A stretch of 54,670 nucleotides of DNA from Acinetobacter lwoffii (GTDB lineage: Bacteria > Pseudomonadota > Gammaproteobacteria > Pseudomonadales > Moraxellaceae), in assembly GCF_024129735.1 (NCBI RefSeq), contig NZ_JAMXXK010000018.1, forward strand, positions 1-54,670, given 5' to 3'. Position numbers and translations under genes: made by a program. Shown here piece after piece: positions 35,103 through 44,474 of the stretch. A model generated the notes under the pieces. It was not told the DNA's origin and ran no database searches. It was given only the letters and a program-made list of their open reading frames with translations. Each line of letters starts with the position of its first letter. The stretch's first letter is position 1.

Positions 35103-36602
35103 GTGATTACAGGCGAGATTAAAAGCAAAATTGACCAGATTTGGAATGCATTTTGGAGTGGCGGTATTTCCAATCCTTTAGAAGTCATGGAGCAAATGAC
35201 TTATTTGCTGTTTATTCGCCGACTCGATGAAATTCAGATTACGAAAGAAAAAAAGGCAAATAAACTCAGTCAAATTAAAAAGCAAACAATTGCTGTTGAG
35301 CATCCAATTTTCACGCCTGAGCAAGATCATCTTCGTTGGTCAAAGTTTATTACTTTAGGCGATGCTGCAACGTTGTATAACACGGTTGCCAATGAAGTCT
35401 TTCCTTTCATTAAAAACTTAGGTGCAGAAGACGAAACCACCTATAGCCATCACATGAAGGATGCACGTTTTACCATTCCTACGCCTGCGCTACTCACCAA
35501 AGTGGTGGATTTGGTTGCCGATGTGCCAATGGATGATAAAGACACCAAAGGCGATATTTACGAGTACATGCTCGGTAAGATTGCATCGGCAGGTCAAAAT
35601 GGTCAGTTCCGTACTCCTCGCCATATCATCAAGATGATTGTGGAGCTGATGCAACCAAAACCAACCGATACCATTTGTGACCCTGCGTGTGGTACAGCGG
35701 GCTTCCTTGTCGCTGCAAGTGAATATTTAAACGATCATTACAGCACTGAGATTTTTGCCAATCCTGAAGCTGCAAAGCGTTTTAGTGAAGAAACTTTCTT
35801 TGGTTATGACTTTGATAGCACCATGCTTCGTATTGGTTCAATGAACATGATGCTGCACGGTGTTGAAAACCCACGTATTGAAAACCGTGATTCTTTAAGT
35901 GAAGCGCATTCACATATTGCTGAAAAATACAGTTTGATCCTTGCCAATCCCCCATTTGCAGGCAGTTTAGACAATGAAAGCTGTGCCAAGAATATTCAAG
36001 CTGTAGTCAAGACCAAAAAGACTGAATTACTGTTTTTAGCCTTGTTCTTACGTTTGTTAAAAACTGGCGGTCGTGCTGCGGTGATTGTGCCTGATGGTGT
36101 GTTATTTGGTTCATCAAAAGCGCATAAAGATTTGCGTCAAAAGATTGTGGAAGAGCAAAAACTTGAAGCCATTATTTCGATGCCGTCAGGTGTATTTAAG
36201 CCTTATGCAGGAGTTTCAACTGCCATTATGATTTTTACCAAAACCATGTCTGGCGGTACGGACAAAGTTTGGTTTTATGATATGCAGGCGGATGGTTACT
36301 CGCTGGATGATAAGCGTAATGAGCTAGACAGTTCTAAGCACGACAATAATAACATCCCTGACATTATTGCTCGTTTTAAAAACTTGGAAGCGGAAAGCAC
36401 TCGTAAAGCCACAGAGCAAAGCTTTATGGTGGATAAAGCCGATATTGCTGCCAATGGTTATGACTTGTCGATTAACCGTTATAAGGAAGTGGTGTATGAG
36501 CAAGTAGAATATGAAGCACCAAGTAAAATTTTGGCGGATTTGGAAGTGCTTGAGCAGGATATTTTAAAAGGAATGGCTACGCTTAAGGAGATGCTTAAGT
36601 GA
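35103..36602 (+). CDS. hsdM: HsdM, type I restriction-modification methyltransferase
   Basis: 499 residues from GTG 35103 (MITGEIKSKIDQIWNAFWSG), the family's usual beginning; an in-frame TTG at 35088 adds five residues. The N-terminal HsdM_N helical domain is followed by the N6-adenine methyltransferase: SAM motif DPACGTAGFLVAASEYL and catalytic NPPF in LILANPPFAGSL. With HsdS it forms the modification enzyme that protects the element and host DNA. The stop codon overlaps the hsdS start. Confidence 0.95.
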   Translation: MITGEIKSKIDQIWNAFWSGGISNPLEVMEQMTYLLFIRRLDEIQITKEKKANKLSQIKKQTIAVEHPIFTPEQDHLRWSKFITLGDAATLYNTVANEVFPFIKNLGAEDETTYSHHMKDARFTIPTPALLTKVVDLVADVPMDDKDTKGDIYEYMLGKIASAGQNGQFRTPRHIIKMIVELMQPKPTDTICDPACGTAGFLVAASEYLNDHYSTEIFANPEAAKRFSEETFFGYDFDSTMLRIGSMNMMLHGVENPRIENRDSLSEAHSHIAEKYSLILANPPFAGSLDNESCAKNIQAVVKTKKTELLFLALFLRLLKTGGRAAVIVPDGVLFGSSKAHKDLRQKIVEEQKLEAIISMPSGVFKPYAGVSTAIMIFTKTMSGGTDKVWFYDMQADGYSLDDKRNELDSSKHDNNNIPDIIARFKNLEAESTRKATEQSFMVDKADIAANGYDLSINRYKEVVYEQVEYEAPSKILADLEVLEQDILKGMATLKEMLK

Positions 36603-37777
36603 GTTGGGAGCAAGTTAAGTTAGGTGATATTTTCGAAATTGCTCGTGGTGGTTCTCCACGTCCGATTGATCAATATATTACAGATGATCCTAATGGATTA
36701 AATTGGATTAGCATTAAAGATGCATCTAATAGTTCAAAATATATTTATAAAACTGAAAAAAAGATTAAACCTGAAGGTCTGCATAAAACTCGTTTAGTGC
36801 ATCCAAATGATTTTCTATTGACTAATTCGATGAGTTTTGGTCGTCCTTACATCATGAAAACGACTGGTTGTATTCATGATGGCTGGTTGGTTTTAAGTGC
36901 TGACAAAACAAAAGTAGATACAGATTATTTTTATCACTTATTAGGTAGTGATTTTATGTATCGAAAATTCAAAGGCTTAGCAGCAGGTGCAGTCGTAAAA
37001 AACTTAAATACAGAATTAGTTAAATCTGTATCTGTCCCACTCCCACCACTTTCCGAACAATGCCGCATTGCGTCAATTTTAGATCAAGCGGATGAGTTAC
37101 GCCAAAAACGTCAGCAAGCGATTGAAAAGTTAGATCAGCTTTTACAAGCCGCCTTTATTGATATGTTTGGCGATCCTGTGAGTAATCCTAAAGGGTGGGA
37201 AAAAGTTAAATTTGAAGATGAAGTTGAATTTTTAACAGGTTTTGCATTTAAAAGTGCTGATTTTAAGGATTCAGGAATCAAGTTATGTAGAGGTATTAAT
37301 ATTTTACCAAATACATTAGATTGGAATGATACTGCTTACTGGAATGAGAAAGAACTTGAAAAATATTCAAGATTTAAAATTCTTCAAAATGATATTTTAG
37401 TAGCTATGGATCGTCCATGGATCTCAACTGGATTTAAAATAACTTTAGTTAAAGAAAATGACCCTAATATGCTTTTAGTTCAACGTGTTGCTAGGTTAAG
37501 AGTTAAAGAAAGTTTCGGAGCAAATTTTCTTTTTCAAATACTTTCTATGCCTGAATTTAAAAAACATTGTCGAATTACTGAAACTACAGTCCCACATATA
37601 TCTCCAACGGATTTTAAGTCATTTGATTTAATTAAACCTGCTAATCATATGATCGAAAAATTTGAGAAAATTGCCAATTTAATTAACATTCAAAAAGATA
37701 AAATGCGTGATTCTGAAGTGCAGAATGACAATCTTTTTGCATCATTACAAAACCGAGCATTTAACGGCACTTTATAA
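36599..37777 (+). CDS. hsdS: HsdS, type I specificity subunit
   Basis: 392 residues from GTG 36599, which overlaps the hsdM stop (translational coupling). Two target-recognition domains, residues about 1-150 (WEQVKLGDIFEIARGGSPRP) and 200-350 (KVKFEDEVEFLTGFAFKSAD), are each followed by a conserved helix: SEQCRIASILDQADELRQKR in the middle and a shorter one at the end. The first half recognises one part of the split target and the second the other. The actual sequence cannot be predicted here. Confidence 0.94.
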   Translation: MSWEQVKLGDIFEIARGGSPRPIDQYITDDPNGLNWISIKDASNSSKYIYKTEKKIKPEGLHKTRLVHPNDFLLTNSMSFGRPYIMKTTGCIHDGWLVLSADKTKVDTDYFYHLLGSDFMYRKFKGLAAGAVVKNLNTELVKSVSVPLPPLSEQCRIASILDQADELRQKRQQAIEKLDQLLQAAFIDMFGDPVSNPKGWEKVKFEDEVEFLTGFAFKSADFKDSGIKLCRGINILPNTLDWNDTAYWNEKELEKYSRFKILQNDILVAMDRPWISTGFKITLVKENDPNMLLVQRVARLRVKESFGANFLFQILSMPEFKKHCRITETTVPHISPTDFKSFDLIKPANHMIEKFEKIANLINIQKDKMRDSEVQNDNLFASLQNRAFNGTL

Positions 37778-37791
37778 ATACAAGGACAGTT

Positions 37792-38541
37792 ATGAAATTT
37801 AAATTAATCGTAGCCGTTGGCTTAAGTTTTTTTTCAACTGCTAGTTTTGCTGAAAAATATACATTTTCTCCTGTAAGAATAGATATCAGCGTAAATGAAC
37901 AAAGAAAAATGCATCCTATAACGGCTATAGGTACAGCAATATTTAAAAATGGTGTGCAAGTCCCTGCATATTCGATCAGCGTCCCTAGGGGTGTGGATGA
38001 AACTGATGCACCACATAGACCTACAGCAAGTTGTAATAAGTCAAAGTGCTATTTCGCAATGGATTTACCAAAAAAACTTGCTGCCAGCATGAGGGTATAT
38101 AACATTGCTGAAACAGAAGAATGGATCTTAGCACCTGCTGAATGGACACGATTGAAAGGTGCTATTGGTGTAAACGGCAACACCGTTTTAGCACTTGCAT
38201 CAGCAGATCAAAAGTCAAACCTAAGTTTATATGCTGTCCCTGCTTGTGTCGGTTGTGGACTTGATGCCGCAACACCATTTTTCCCAGAAGCTGCAAGGCA
38301 AAATCATCAACTATATGGTACTAAGTTTAGTGGGACAACACCACCTGTACACATAGTAAGAGCGAATCAACAAACTGTTTATTATCAGTATCAATTAAAA
38401 GGACAATATCAAACCAATGGGGTCGCAAAATTTCGGCCAAATGAAGACAATATTTATGATGGACTTAGTGTTACAGTTGCATCAGATAAAATGGAATATG
38501 CTCGAATAATGTTAAACTTTTTTTCTTTAACACATAAGTAA
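37792..38541 (+). CDS. Secreted protein between hsdS and hsdR, possibly DUF4850
   Basis: 249 residues with a clear signal peptide (MKFKLIVAVGLSFFSTASFA, cut before EKYTF). The mature part contains TEEWILAPAEWTRLKGAIGV, then VPACVGCGLDAATPFFPEAA with paired cysteines, and a beta-rich end. I associate the W-hxxPxxW and CxGC pattern with DUF4850, at moderate confidence. The gene lies 14 bases after hsdS and 54 bases before hsdR, so it is part of the transcript. A periplasmic protein has no known role in type I restriction; see findings. Confidence 0.75.
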   Translation: MKFKLIVAVGLSFFSTASFAEKYTFSPVRIDISVNEQRKMHPITAIGTAIFKNGVQVPAYSISVPRGVDETDAPHRPTASCNKSKCYFAMDLPKKLAASMRVYNIAETEEWILAPAEWTRLKGAIGVNGNTVLALASADQKSNLSLYAVPACVGCGLDAATPFFPEAARQNHQLYGTKFSGTTPPVHIVRANQQTVYYQYQLKGQYQTNGVAKFRPNEDNIYDGLSVTVASDKMEYARIMLNFFSLTHK

Positions 38542-38595
38542 ATTACTTAATATCAAGAATCTATAAAATTTAATTTAAAATTTGAGGGTATATAC

Positions 38596-41500
38596 ATGAG
38601 CAACTTCTCGTTTTTAGAACCTGAATTTAAAAGCTTGGCAGCGACTGCCAAAGAAGCCGAAAAGCTCACGTATATATCCCCCCAATTTGCTCTTGCTGCT
38701 GCTCGTACCTCACTTGAAAACCTCGTGCTGTGGCTGTATCAATACGACAAAAAACTGACCCAACCTTATGATGCTTCACTACATAACTTACTCAACGATC
38801 TCAAATTTAAAGACCTGATTCCGCCCTATATTTGGGACAAAATGGACAACATCCGCATGGTCGGTAACAGTGTCGTACATGGGAAAAAGTTCAAGCAGCT
38901 CACAACAGAAGAAACCGTTAAACACATTAGCCATTTATTTCTGATGTATGTTTGGTTTGAACGAAACTATGGCTCACCCTCAAAAGATCGCTCTCAGTCG
39001 ATTTTATTTAACCCAAAACTAATACCAAATGCTGACAATACTCAGCAAATCACCGCCAACAAAGAACAACTGCAAAAAGAAACAGAAGCTAAAGAAAAAC
39101 AGTTTGCGGAGCAACATAAAGCTTTACGGGAACGTGAACAAAAACTATTTGAACTGTCCGCAAGTTTAGAAGAGCGTGAAAAATTACTTGCAAATATAGA
39201 TGCTGAACTTGCACAAAAACGTGCAGACGTTGAACAAGCCAAAATTGCCAACAGCAAAATCGAAGACCATACCGACTATAAAGAAGACGAAACTCGAAAA
39301 CTTAAAATTGACCTCATGCTTGAAGAAGCAGGTTGGGAAATTGGCACAACGGTTCGAGAGGAAGTTGCTGTTACAGGCATGCCGAGCCCATCGGGTAAAG
39401 GTGCAGTGGATTATGTGCTGTATGATGCCAATGGCTTGCCTTTAGCTGTTGTTGAGGCTAAACGTACATCAACTGACCCTGATATTGGACAACAACAAGC
39501 CAAGCTCTATGCAGACTGTTTAGAGCAACAAACAGGACAACGGCCTGTCATATTCTATACCAATGGTTACAAAACCCGAATTTGGAACGATGTGCAAGGT
39601 GGTCCACCACGCTTAGTTCAGGGCTTTTATACGCAGGCAGAACTCAAACGTCTGATCGAAAGACGGAAGAACAACCCTGATTTAAGTAGCTTCCCGATCA
39701 ATGCAGACATTGTCGAGCGTTACTACCAAACTCGTGCTATTAAAGCCATGCTGGCAGCCTATCAACGTAAAGAGCGTGCAGGCTTACTCATCATGGCAAC
39801 AGGCACAGGTAAAACTCGTACTGCTATTGCACTTGTTGATGTATTGATGAAAGCTAATGTGGTGCAAAAAGCTTTATTCCTTGCAGACCGCACTTCATTG
39901 GTCAATCAGGCACACAACGCTTTTAAAGCTAATTTAAAAGATGCCTCATTTGTCAATTTACTTGACGATAAGAACCAAGTGGGTCGAGTCTATTTCTCTA
40001 CCTATCAAACCATGATGGGCTTGATTGACGAAAAAAATGCCGATGGTACACGCCAATTCGGTACAGGTATGTTTGACCTGATTATTATTGATGAAGCACA
40101 CCGTAGCGTATACCAAAAATTTGGCGAGATTTTTAAATACTTCGATAGCTTACTTGTCGGTTTAACCGCAACACCACGAGATGAAGTGGATCGTGATACC
40201 TATGCACTGTTTGGTTTAGAAAGTGGTGTACCAACCGATTACTATGATCTTGACCAAGCCATTGCCGATGGTTATCTCGTGCCACCCAAAGCCTATTCAG
40301 TTCCGCTTAAATTTATGCGTGAAGGCGTAAAATATAACGAACTTTCCGAAGAAGAAAAACAACATTGGGATAGTCTAAATTGGGGCGATGAAGATGCACC
40401 TGAAGAAGTCTCAGCCTCTAAAATCAATACAGAGCTGTTTAATACAGGCACCATTGATTTAATGCTGAAACACTTGATGGAAAATGGGATAAAGACCGAA
40501 GGTGGTGATCGTCTAGGTAAAACCATTATCTTTGCCGTCAATCAAAAACATGCACAGTTTATTGCTGACCGCTTTAATGCCAACTATCCTCAATATGATG
40601 GTAAATTTGCTCGTGTGATTACCCATGCAACGAAGTATCCACAAAGCCTGATAGATGATTTTAGTAAGAAAGACTTCCCTGAGCCACAAATTGCGATTTC
40701 AGTCGATATGCTGGATACAGGGATTGATGTGCCTGAAGTGGTCAATCTCGTGTTCTTTAAAGCTGTACGCTCTAAAGTGAAGTTTATGCAGATGATTGGA
40801 CGTGGTACACGACTCTGTGAAGATCTATTTGCTCCTGATGATGATAAAAAAGAGTTCTTTATCTTTGACTATTGCTCGAACTTTGAATACTTCAATGCAA
40901 ATCCAGATGGTGCGCCTATTTCGACCACAGAACCATTGGGACAACGCCTATTCAAAGCTCGTTTGAATGTTTTGAGTTTGCTTAATTCACCCGATTATCA
41001 AACTGAAGAAATGAAAGCTGTACAGCAAGAAATGCGTCAGAGCTTGCAGACTGAAGTGAAGTCGATGAATAAAGACAACTTCATTGTTAAATCTGAAATT
41101 GAGCATGTTGAATACTTTAAAAGTGATACTGCCTGGGACAATTTGGATGACCTTGCAATTGGTACATTACGAGAACACATTTCAAAACTTCCGAACGAAC
41201 TAGAGTCTGAACCACTAGAAGCCAAGCTGTTTGACATGCTTTGCTATAACATTGAACTTGCTGTGCTGGAAAAAAATACCAAGACAATTCAGGTTTATGC
41301 CAATAAAGTCATCGAAATCGCTTCTAAGTTGGAAACTAAAGAAAATATTCCTGTGGTAGCGGCACAGATTAACCTGATTCAAGAAATACAAACTGAAGCC
41401 TATTGGGAAGGCATCACTGTTCCAATGCTGGAGTCGATGCGTAAACGCATTCGGGGATTGGTGAAGCTGATTGAGAAATCTACCTCAACGATTGTGTACT

Positions 41501-42039
41501 CGATGCTTGATGATGAAATTGGTGAAGCAACAGAAGTGGATATTCCTGTGGTTTCCAGTGGTGTAAACATTGCTCAATACCGTAAACGAGTTGAAAGCTT
41601 CATCAAATCAAATGAAGATCACATCACCATTGCCAAATTGAAGCGTGGCTTAGCTCTTACCCCAACTGACCTGAACGAACTAGAACGATTTGTGTTTGAC
41701 GCTCAGGAAGTGGAAAGTAAAGAGAAGTTTGAAGAATGCTTTGGTACTGAGAAACCGTTACCACTTTTCATTCGTTCTCTTGTTGGTCTGGATCGTCAGG
41801 CAGTACAACAGGCTTTCTCTAAGTATCTACAAGGTTCAACTTATAACGAAAAGCAAATTCGCTTTATAGAAATGGTGATTGAGCACTTGACCATACGGGG
41901 AACGTTAGAAGCATCGCAGCTTTATGAACCACCATTTAATCAGATCCATTATGAAGGGATTGATGGTGTATTCGGTGATGCAGATGCTGACAACATATTT
42001 GGGGTTGTTGAAGCGTTTAATGAAAGTGCTGTGGCGTAA
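38596..42039 (+). CDS. hsdR: HsdR, type I restriction endonuclease subunit
   Basis: 1147 residues. Residues about 10-115 look like a DUF4145 domain, followed by a coiled coil (about 150-220). The nuclease domain has GKGAVDYVLYDANGLPLAVV then EAKRTS, the D...E-x-K core. The translocase motor has Walker A MATGTGKTRTAIAL (about 402), DEAH in LIIIDEAHRSVYQKF, GLTATP, and motif VI MIGRGTRLCEDLF. It cleaves unmodified DNA after ATP-driven translocation together with HsdM and HsdS. Full length, no frameshift. Confidence 0.95.
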   Translation: MSNFSFLEPEFKSLAATAKEAEKLTYISPQFALAAARTSLENLVLWLYQYDKKLTQPYDASLHNLLNDLKFKDLIPPYIWDKMDNIRMVGNSVVHGKKFKQLTTEETVKHISHLFLMYVWFERNYGSPSKDRSQSILFNPKLIPNADNTQQITANKEQLQKETEAKEKQFAEQHKALREREQKLFELSASLEEREKLLANIDAELAQKRADVEQAKIANSKIEDHTDYKEDETRKLKIDLMLEEAGWEIGTTVREEVAVTGMPSPSGKGAVDYVLYDANGLPLAVVEAKRTSTDPDIGQQQAKLYADCLEQQTGQRPVIFYTNGYKTRIWNDVQGGPPRLVQGFYTQAELKRLIERRKNNPDLSSFPINADIVERYYQTRAIKAMLAAYQRKERAGLLIMATGTGKTRTAIALVDVLMKANVVQKALFLADRTSLVNQAHNAFKANLKDASFVNLLDDKNQVGRVYFSTYQTMMGLIDEKNADGTRQFGTGMFDLIIIDEAHRSVYQKFGEIFKYFDSLLVGLTATPRDEVDRDTYALFGLESGVPTDYYDLDQAIADGYLVPPKAYSVPLKFMREGVKYNELSEEEKQHWDSLNWGDEDAPEEVSASKINTELFNTGTIDLMLKHLMENGIKTEGGDRLGKTIIFAVNQKHAQFIADRFNANYPQYDGKFARVITHATKYPQSLIDDFSKKDFPEPQIAISVDMLDTGIDVPEVVNLVFFKAVRSKVKFMQMIGRGTRLCEDLFAPDDDKKEFFIFDYCSNFEYFNANPDGAPISTTEPLGQRLFKARLNVLSLLNSPDYQTEEMKAVQQEMRQSLQTEVKSMNKDNFIVKSEIEHVEYFKSDTAWDNLDDLAIGTLREHISKLPNELESEPLEAKLFDMLCYNIELAVLEKNTKTIQVYANKVIEIASKLETKENIPVVAAQINLIQEIQTEAYWEGITVPMLESMRKRIRGLVKLIEKSTSTIVYSMLDDEIGEATEVDIPVVSSGVNIAQYRKRVESFIKSNEDHITIAKLKRGLALTPTDLNELERFVFDAQEVESKEKFEECFGTEKPLPLFIRSLVGLDRQAVQQAFSKYLQGSTYNEKQIRFIEMVIEHLTIRGTLEASQLYEPPFNQIHYEGIDGVFGDADADNIFGVVEAFNESAVA

Positions 42040-42055
42040 ATAGGAAAAATATTAT

Positions 42056-43108
42056 ATGGCTGTATGGTTGGTAAGAGCTGGTTCACAAGGTGAATATGAA
42101 GAAAGGTTTTTGAGTTCATCTAGAATTTATGTAACTTGGGATAACTTACATTTAGATTTAAAAAAAATTGTTAATCGAGGGGATTTAATTGCTGAACTAG
42201 CAAAAACAGACCTTGATGCTAAGCCTAGAAAGCTCTCAAATCATGCCAGTCAAATTTGGCCATTTATTCATACGATGAATATTGGTGATCGAATTATTCT
42301 ACCCTCTAAACTACAGCCCGTTATTTATATAGGAATTATCACTTCTGAATATTCCTATGACCCTGATGCTATTGATCCATTTAAACATTCACGTTCAGTG
42401 AAATGGTTAGCTACTGGAATTCCAAGATCTCATTTTTCTCAGGATATTCTTTATAGCTTTGGGGCTTTCATGACTATTTGCCGTATACAGCGAAATAATG
42501 CTGAAGAACGTTTACTGGCAATGGAAAAAAACGCATGGCAACCAGAAAACATACATCAGGTAATAAAATTTGAAGGAGTTCAAAAAGACATTGCCGTTGA
42601 AGATGCTTCAGATGAATCTAGTTCAGTTGATTTGGAATTTATAGGGCAAGATCAAATTAGAAAAGTGATCGAATCGAAATTTAAAGGTCATAGATTAACG
42701 TTATTAGTCAAAGCAGTATTAGAAGCACAAGGATATACTTGTTGGCAAAGTCCAGAAGGTGCCGATGGTGGTGTAGATATTTTAGCTGGTGATGGCCCCA
42801 TGGGATTTGGGCAACAGCAAATTTGTGTAGAAGTCAAATCAGGAGATGGACAGGTAGATCGTCCAACAGTAGATAAGTTAATTGGAGCGATGACAAAGTT
42901 TAATACTAAGCAAGGCTTATTTGTCGCTTGGGGTGGCTTTAAATCTAATGTACAAAAAGAATTAGCCTCTAGCTTCTTTAGAGTTAGGCTTTGGACACAG
43001 AATGATTTGTTAAACCAAGTTTTTCTAAATTATGAAAAGTTGAATGATGACATCAAGGCTGAATTACCATTAAAGCGTATTTGGATTATCTCAAATGCTG
43101 AAGGTTAA
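42056..43108 (+). CDS. Mrr-like restriction endonuclease with an N-terminal reader-like domain
   Basis: 350 residues. The C-terminal part (about 215-320) is an Mrr_cat nuclease: LVKAVLEAQGYTCWQSPEGA, GGVDILAG and ICVEVKSGDGQ give the D...E-x-K triad, and KFNTKQGLFVAWGGF closes the fold. The N-terminal 150 residues (MAVWLVRAGSQGEYEERFLS, IGDRIILPSKLQPVIYIGII) are beta-rich and may be a PUA/EVE-like modified-base reader; this is inference. Such proteins are usually type IV enzymes cutting modified DNA. It is 16 bases downstream of hsdR on the same transcript. Confidence 0.82.
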   Translation: MAVWLVRAGSQGEYEERFLSSSRIYVTWDNLHLDLKKIVNRGDLIAELAKTDLDAKPRKLSNHASQIWPFIHTMNIGDRIILPSKLQPVIYIGIITSEYSYDPDAIDPFKHSRSVKWLATGIPRSHFSQDILYSFGAFMTICRIQRNNAEERLLAMEKNAWQPENIHQVIKFEGVQKDIAVEDASDESSSVDLEFIGQDQIRKVIESKFKGHRLTLLVKAVLEAQGYTCWQSPEGADGGVDILAGDGPMGFGQQQICVEVKSGDGQVDRPTVDKLIGAMTKFNTKQGLFVAWGGFKSNVQKELASSFFRVRLWTQNDLLNQVFLNYEKLNDDIKAELPLKRIWIISNAEG

Positions 43109-43141
43109 GCTACGTAGAGTTTAATTTAAAAAAGTAAGGTT

Positions 43142-44161
43142 ATGAAACATATAGATAAAAACAAAGATATAGCAGATTATACGCTCATTCAAGAGAATAT
43201 AGTCTTGAAGCTAGATACCAAAGCAAAAGAACTGTTGGGATATTTCTTTGATGCTTTAAATTATATATATTCCGAAGTTAAGAAAAGTAATAATATTCAA
43301 AATATTAATTTTTTCTTACTAAGTTTAAAACCTAAAATTGATTGCATTATAGGAACAAAAAATAAAGAAGTAGTTTATCAGTTACTCAATACTGCTATAG
43401 CACAATGGTTTAAAGAGGATATCGGTTCTGCTTACTTAAAAATTGATAAACCTAGTAAGGTTTTGAAGAATAATAAGATATCTTTACCGCTACCACATTG
43501 TTCAAATGTCGACTTTATTAGCCCTGATCTTTATAAAAAGCACTTAGATTCCTACTATGATCCGTATATCTATGTATTAAAAATTAAAAATATTTTTATA
43601 GCACAAATTAATTTTTATCGCGCCCCATTACGTAAAAAGAAGTTTTATGTATTAAAAAATAAAGAGACTATACAAGTTGCGGGTAATTATGAACGCATTA
43701 ATTCCTCCAAACTGAAAAAGAAAGCATATGATGACTTAGCAAGTCATGAAGATAGCAAACAAACAAATTACAGTCATAATTTATCGAGGTATAAGAAAAA
43801 TCCAAAAATTAATGACTTGCGTAAAAAAAAGTATAAAGAAAATTTATCTAAGATGGAGCAAGGTCCTGTTATTACCTCGGGAAATAAAGGTAGTGATGAA
43901 TCAATTAATTATGAAGCATGGAAACAATATTTTGAACGCTTTAAGAGTACTAACAACATTGATGTTGAAATAGCTTCAGAAATTCTAGAGGCCTTTAAGG
44001 AAGTTGATTCAAAACGCAATGAGAGTAATCGAAAATATTTACAAGAATATTATGAGAATGGGAAGCTAGGAAAATTTGGGTTACCACAGGCAAAATGGAG
44101 ACATGGTACATATGGGATCAGCTCAAAAGAGCCAGATTTTTTTAGTAAGATAAAAGATTAG
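43142..44161 (+). CDS. Unrecognised Lys-rich protein, last gene of the restriction cluster
   Basis: 339 residues, 33 bases after the Mrr-like gene on the same strand; AAGTAAGG precedes the ATG. The N-terminal half is mixed helical and beta (LIQENIVLKLDTKAKELLGY; SAYLKIDKPSKVLKNNKISL). The middle is very basic (KKNPKINDLRKKKYKENLSK) and the last 90 residues look helical, ending in KWRHGTYGISSKEPDFFSKI. No signal peptide or membrane segment. No catalytic motif recognised. The position implies a defence or accessory role, the charge a nucleic-acid contact; both are inference. Confidence 0.6.
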   Translation: MKHIDKNKDIADYTLIQENIVLKLDTKAKELLGYFFDALNYIYSEVKKSNNIQNINFFLLSLKPKIDCIIGTKNKEVVYQLLNTAIAQWFKEDIGSAYLKIDKPSKVLKNNKISLPLPHCSNVDFISPDLYKKHLDSYYDPYIYVLKIKNIFIAQINFYRAPLRKKKFYVLKNKETIQVAGNYERINSSKLKKKAYDDLASHEDSKQTNYSHNLSRYKKNPKINDLRKKKYKENLSKMEQGPVITSGNKGSDESINYEAWKQYFERFKSTNNIDVEIASEILEAFKEVDSKRNESNRKYLQEYYENGKLGKFGLPQAKWRHGTYGISSKEPDFFSKIKD

Positions 44162-44407
44162 ACTGCTATCTAATATTGAAAATAATTTGAGTCTGATGAA
44201 TTGATAAAATTTATTGATTTGGTGAACTGGTGAACTGGTGAACTAATGAAGGAGAAACTACTGTCCAAGTAGAATAAGAATCAGTGTTCAATACTACGTA
44301 CCACTAGGTGTCCATTCAGATAAGAATATGCATCTAAGTATAGCTGATTTAGGTGATTTAAGGCTGGAGAGATAATCTACCCTAAAAATACAAGTTTTTT
44401 TATAGTA
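44162..44407. other. Intergenic region with a short tandem repeat
   Basis: About 245 bases between two converging genes with no supportable frame. It contains three perfect copies of the 8-mer GGTGAACT (44221-44244), but nothing else notable. Confidence 0.4.
44221..44244 (+). repeat. GGTGAACT tandem repeat, three copies
   Basis: Three uninterrupted 8-base units after the end of the 339-aa gene. Probably replication slippage; no associated gene. Confidence 0.6.
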
Positions 44408-44442
44408 AAAAAAGAACCTGATTAAAATCAAGTTCTTTCTTT
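44408..44442 (-). terminator. Terminator of the element-borne ssb
   Basis: AAAGAACCTGATT / AATCAAGTTCTTT stem (44411-44438, one mismatch) with a T run on the minus strand and A/T on both sides. Confidence 0.8.
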
Positions 44443-44474
44443 CATTTAAATACAATATTTACATATTGTACAAG

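Noticed and set aside
36599..37777. Phase-variable HsdS with inverted repeats or a second hsdS cassette
   Set aside because: No second specificity gene, inverted half-gene, or simple-sequence tract was seen near hsdS, and the recombinases are several kilobases away at the element end.
39042..39257. Ser/Cys-rich minus-strand frame inside hsdR
   Set aside because: Shadow of the coiled-coil coding region of hsdR; no ribosome binding site.
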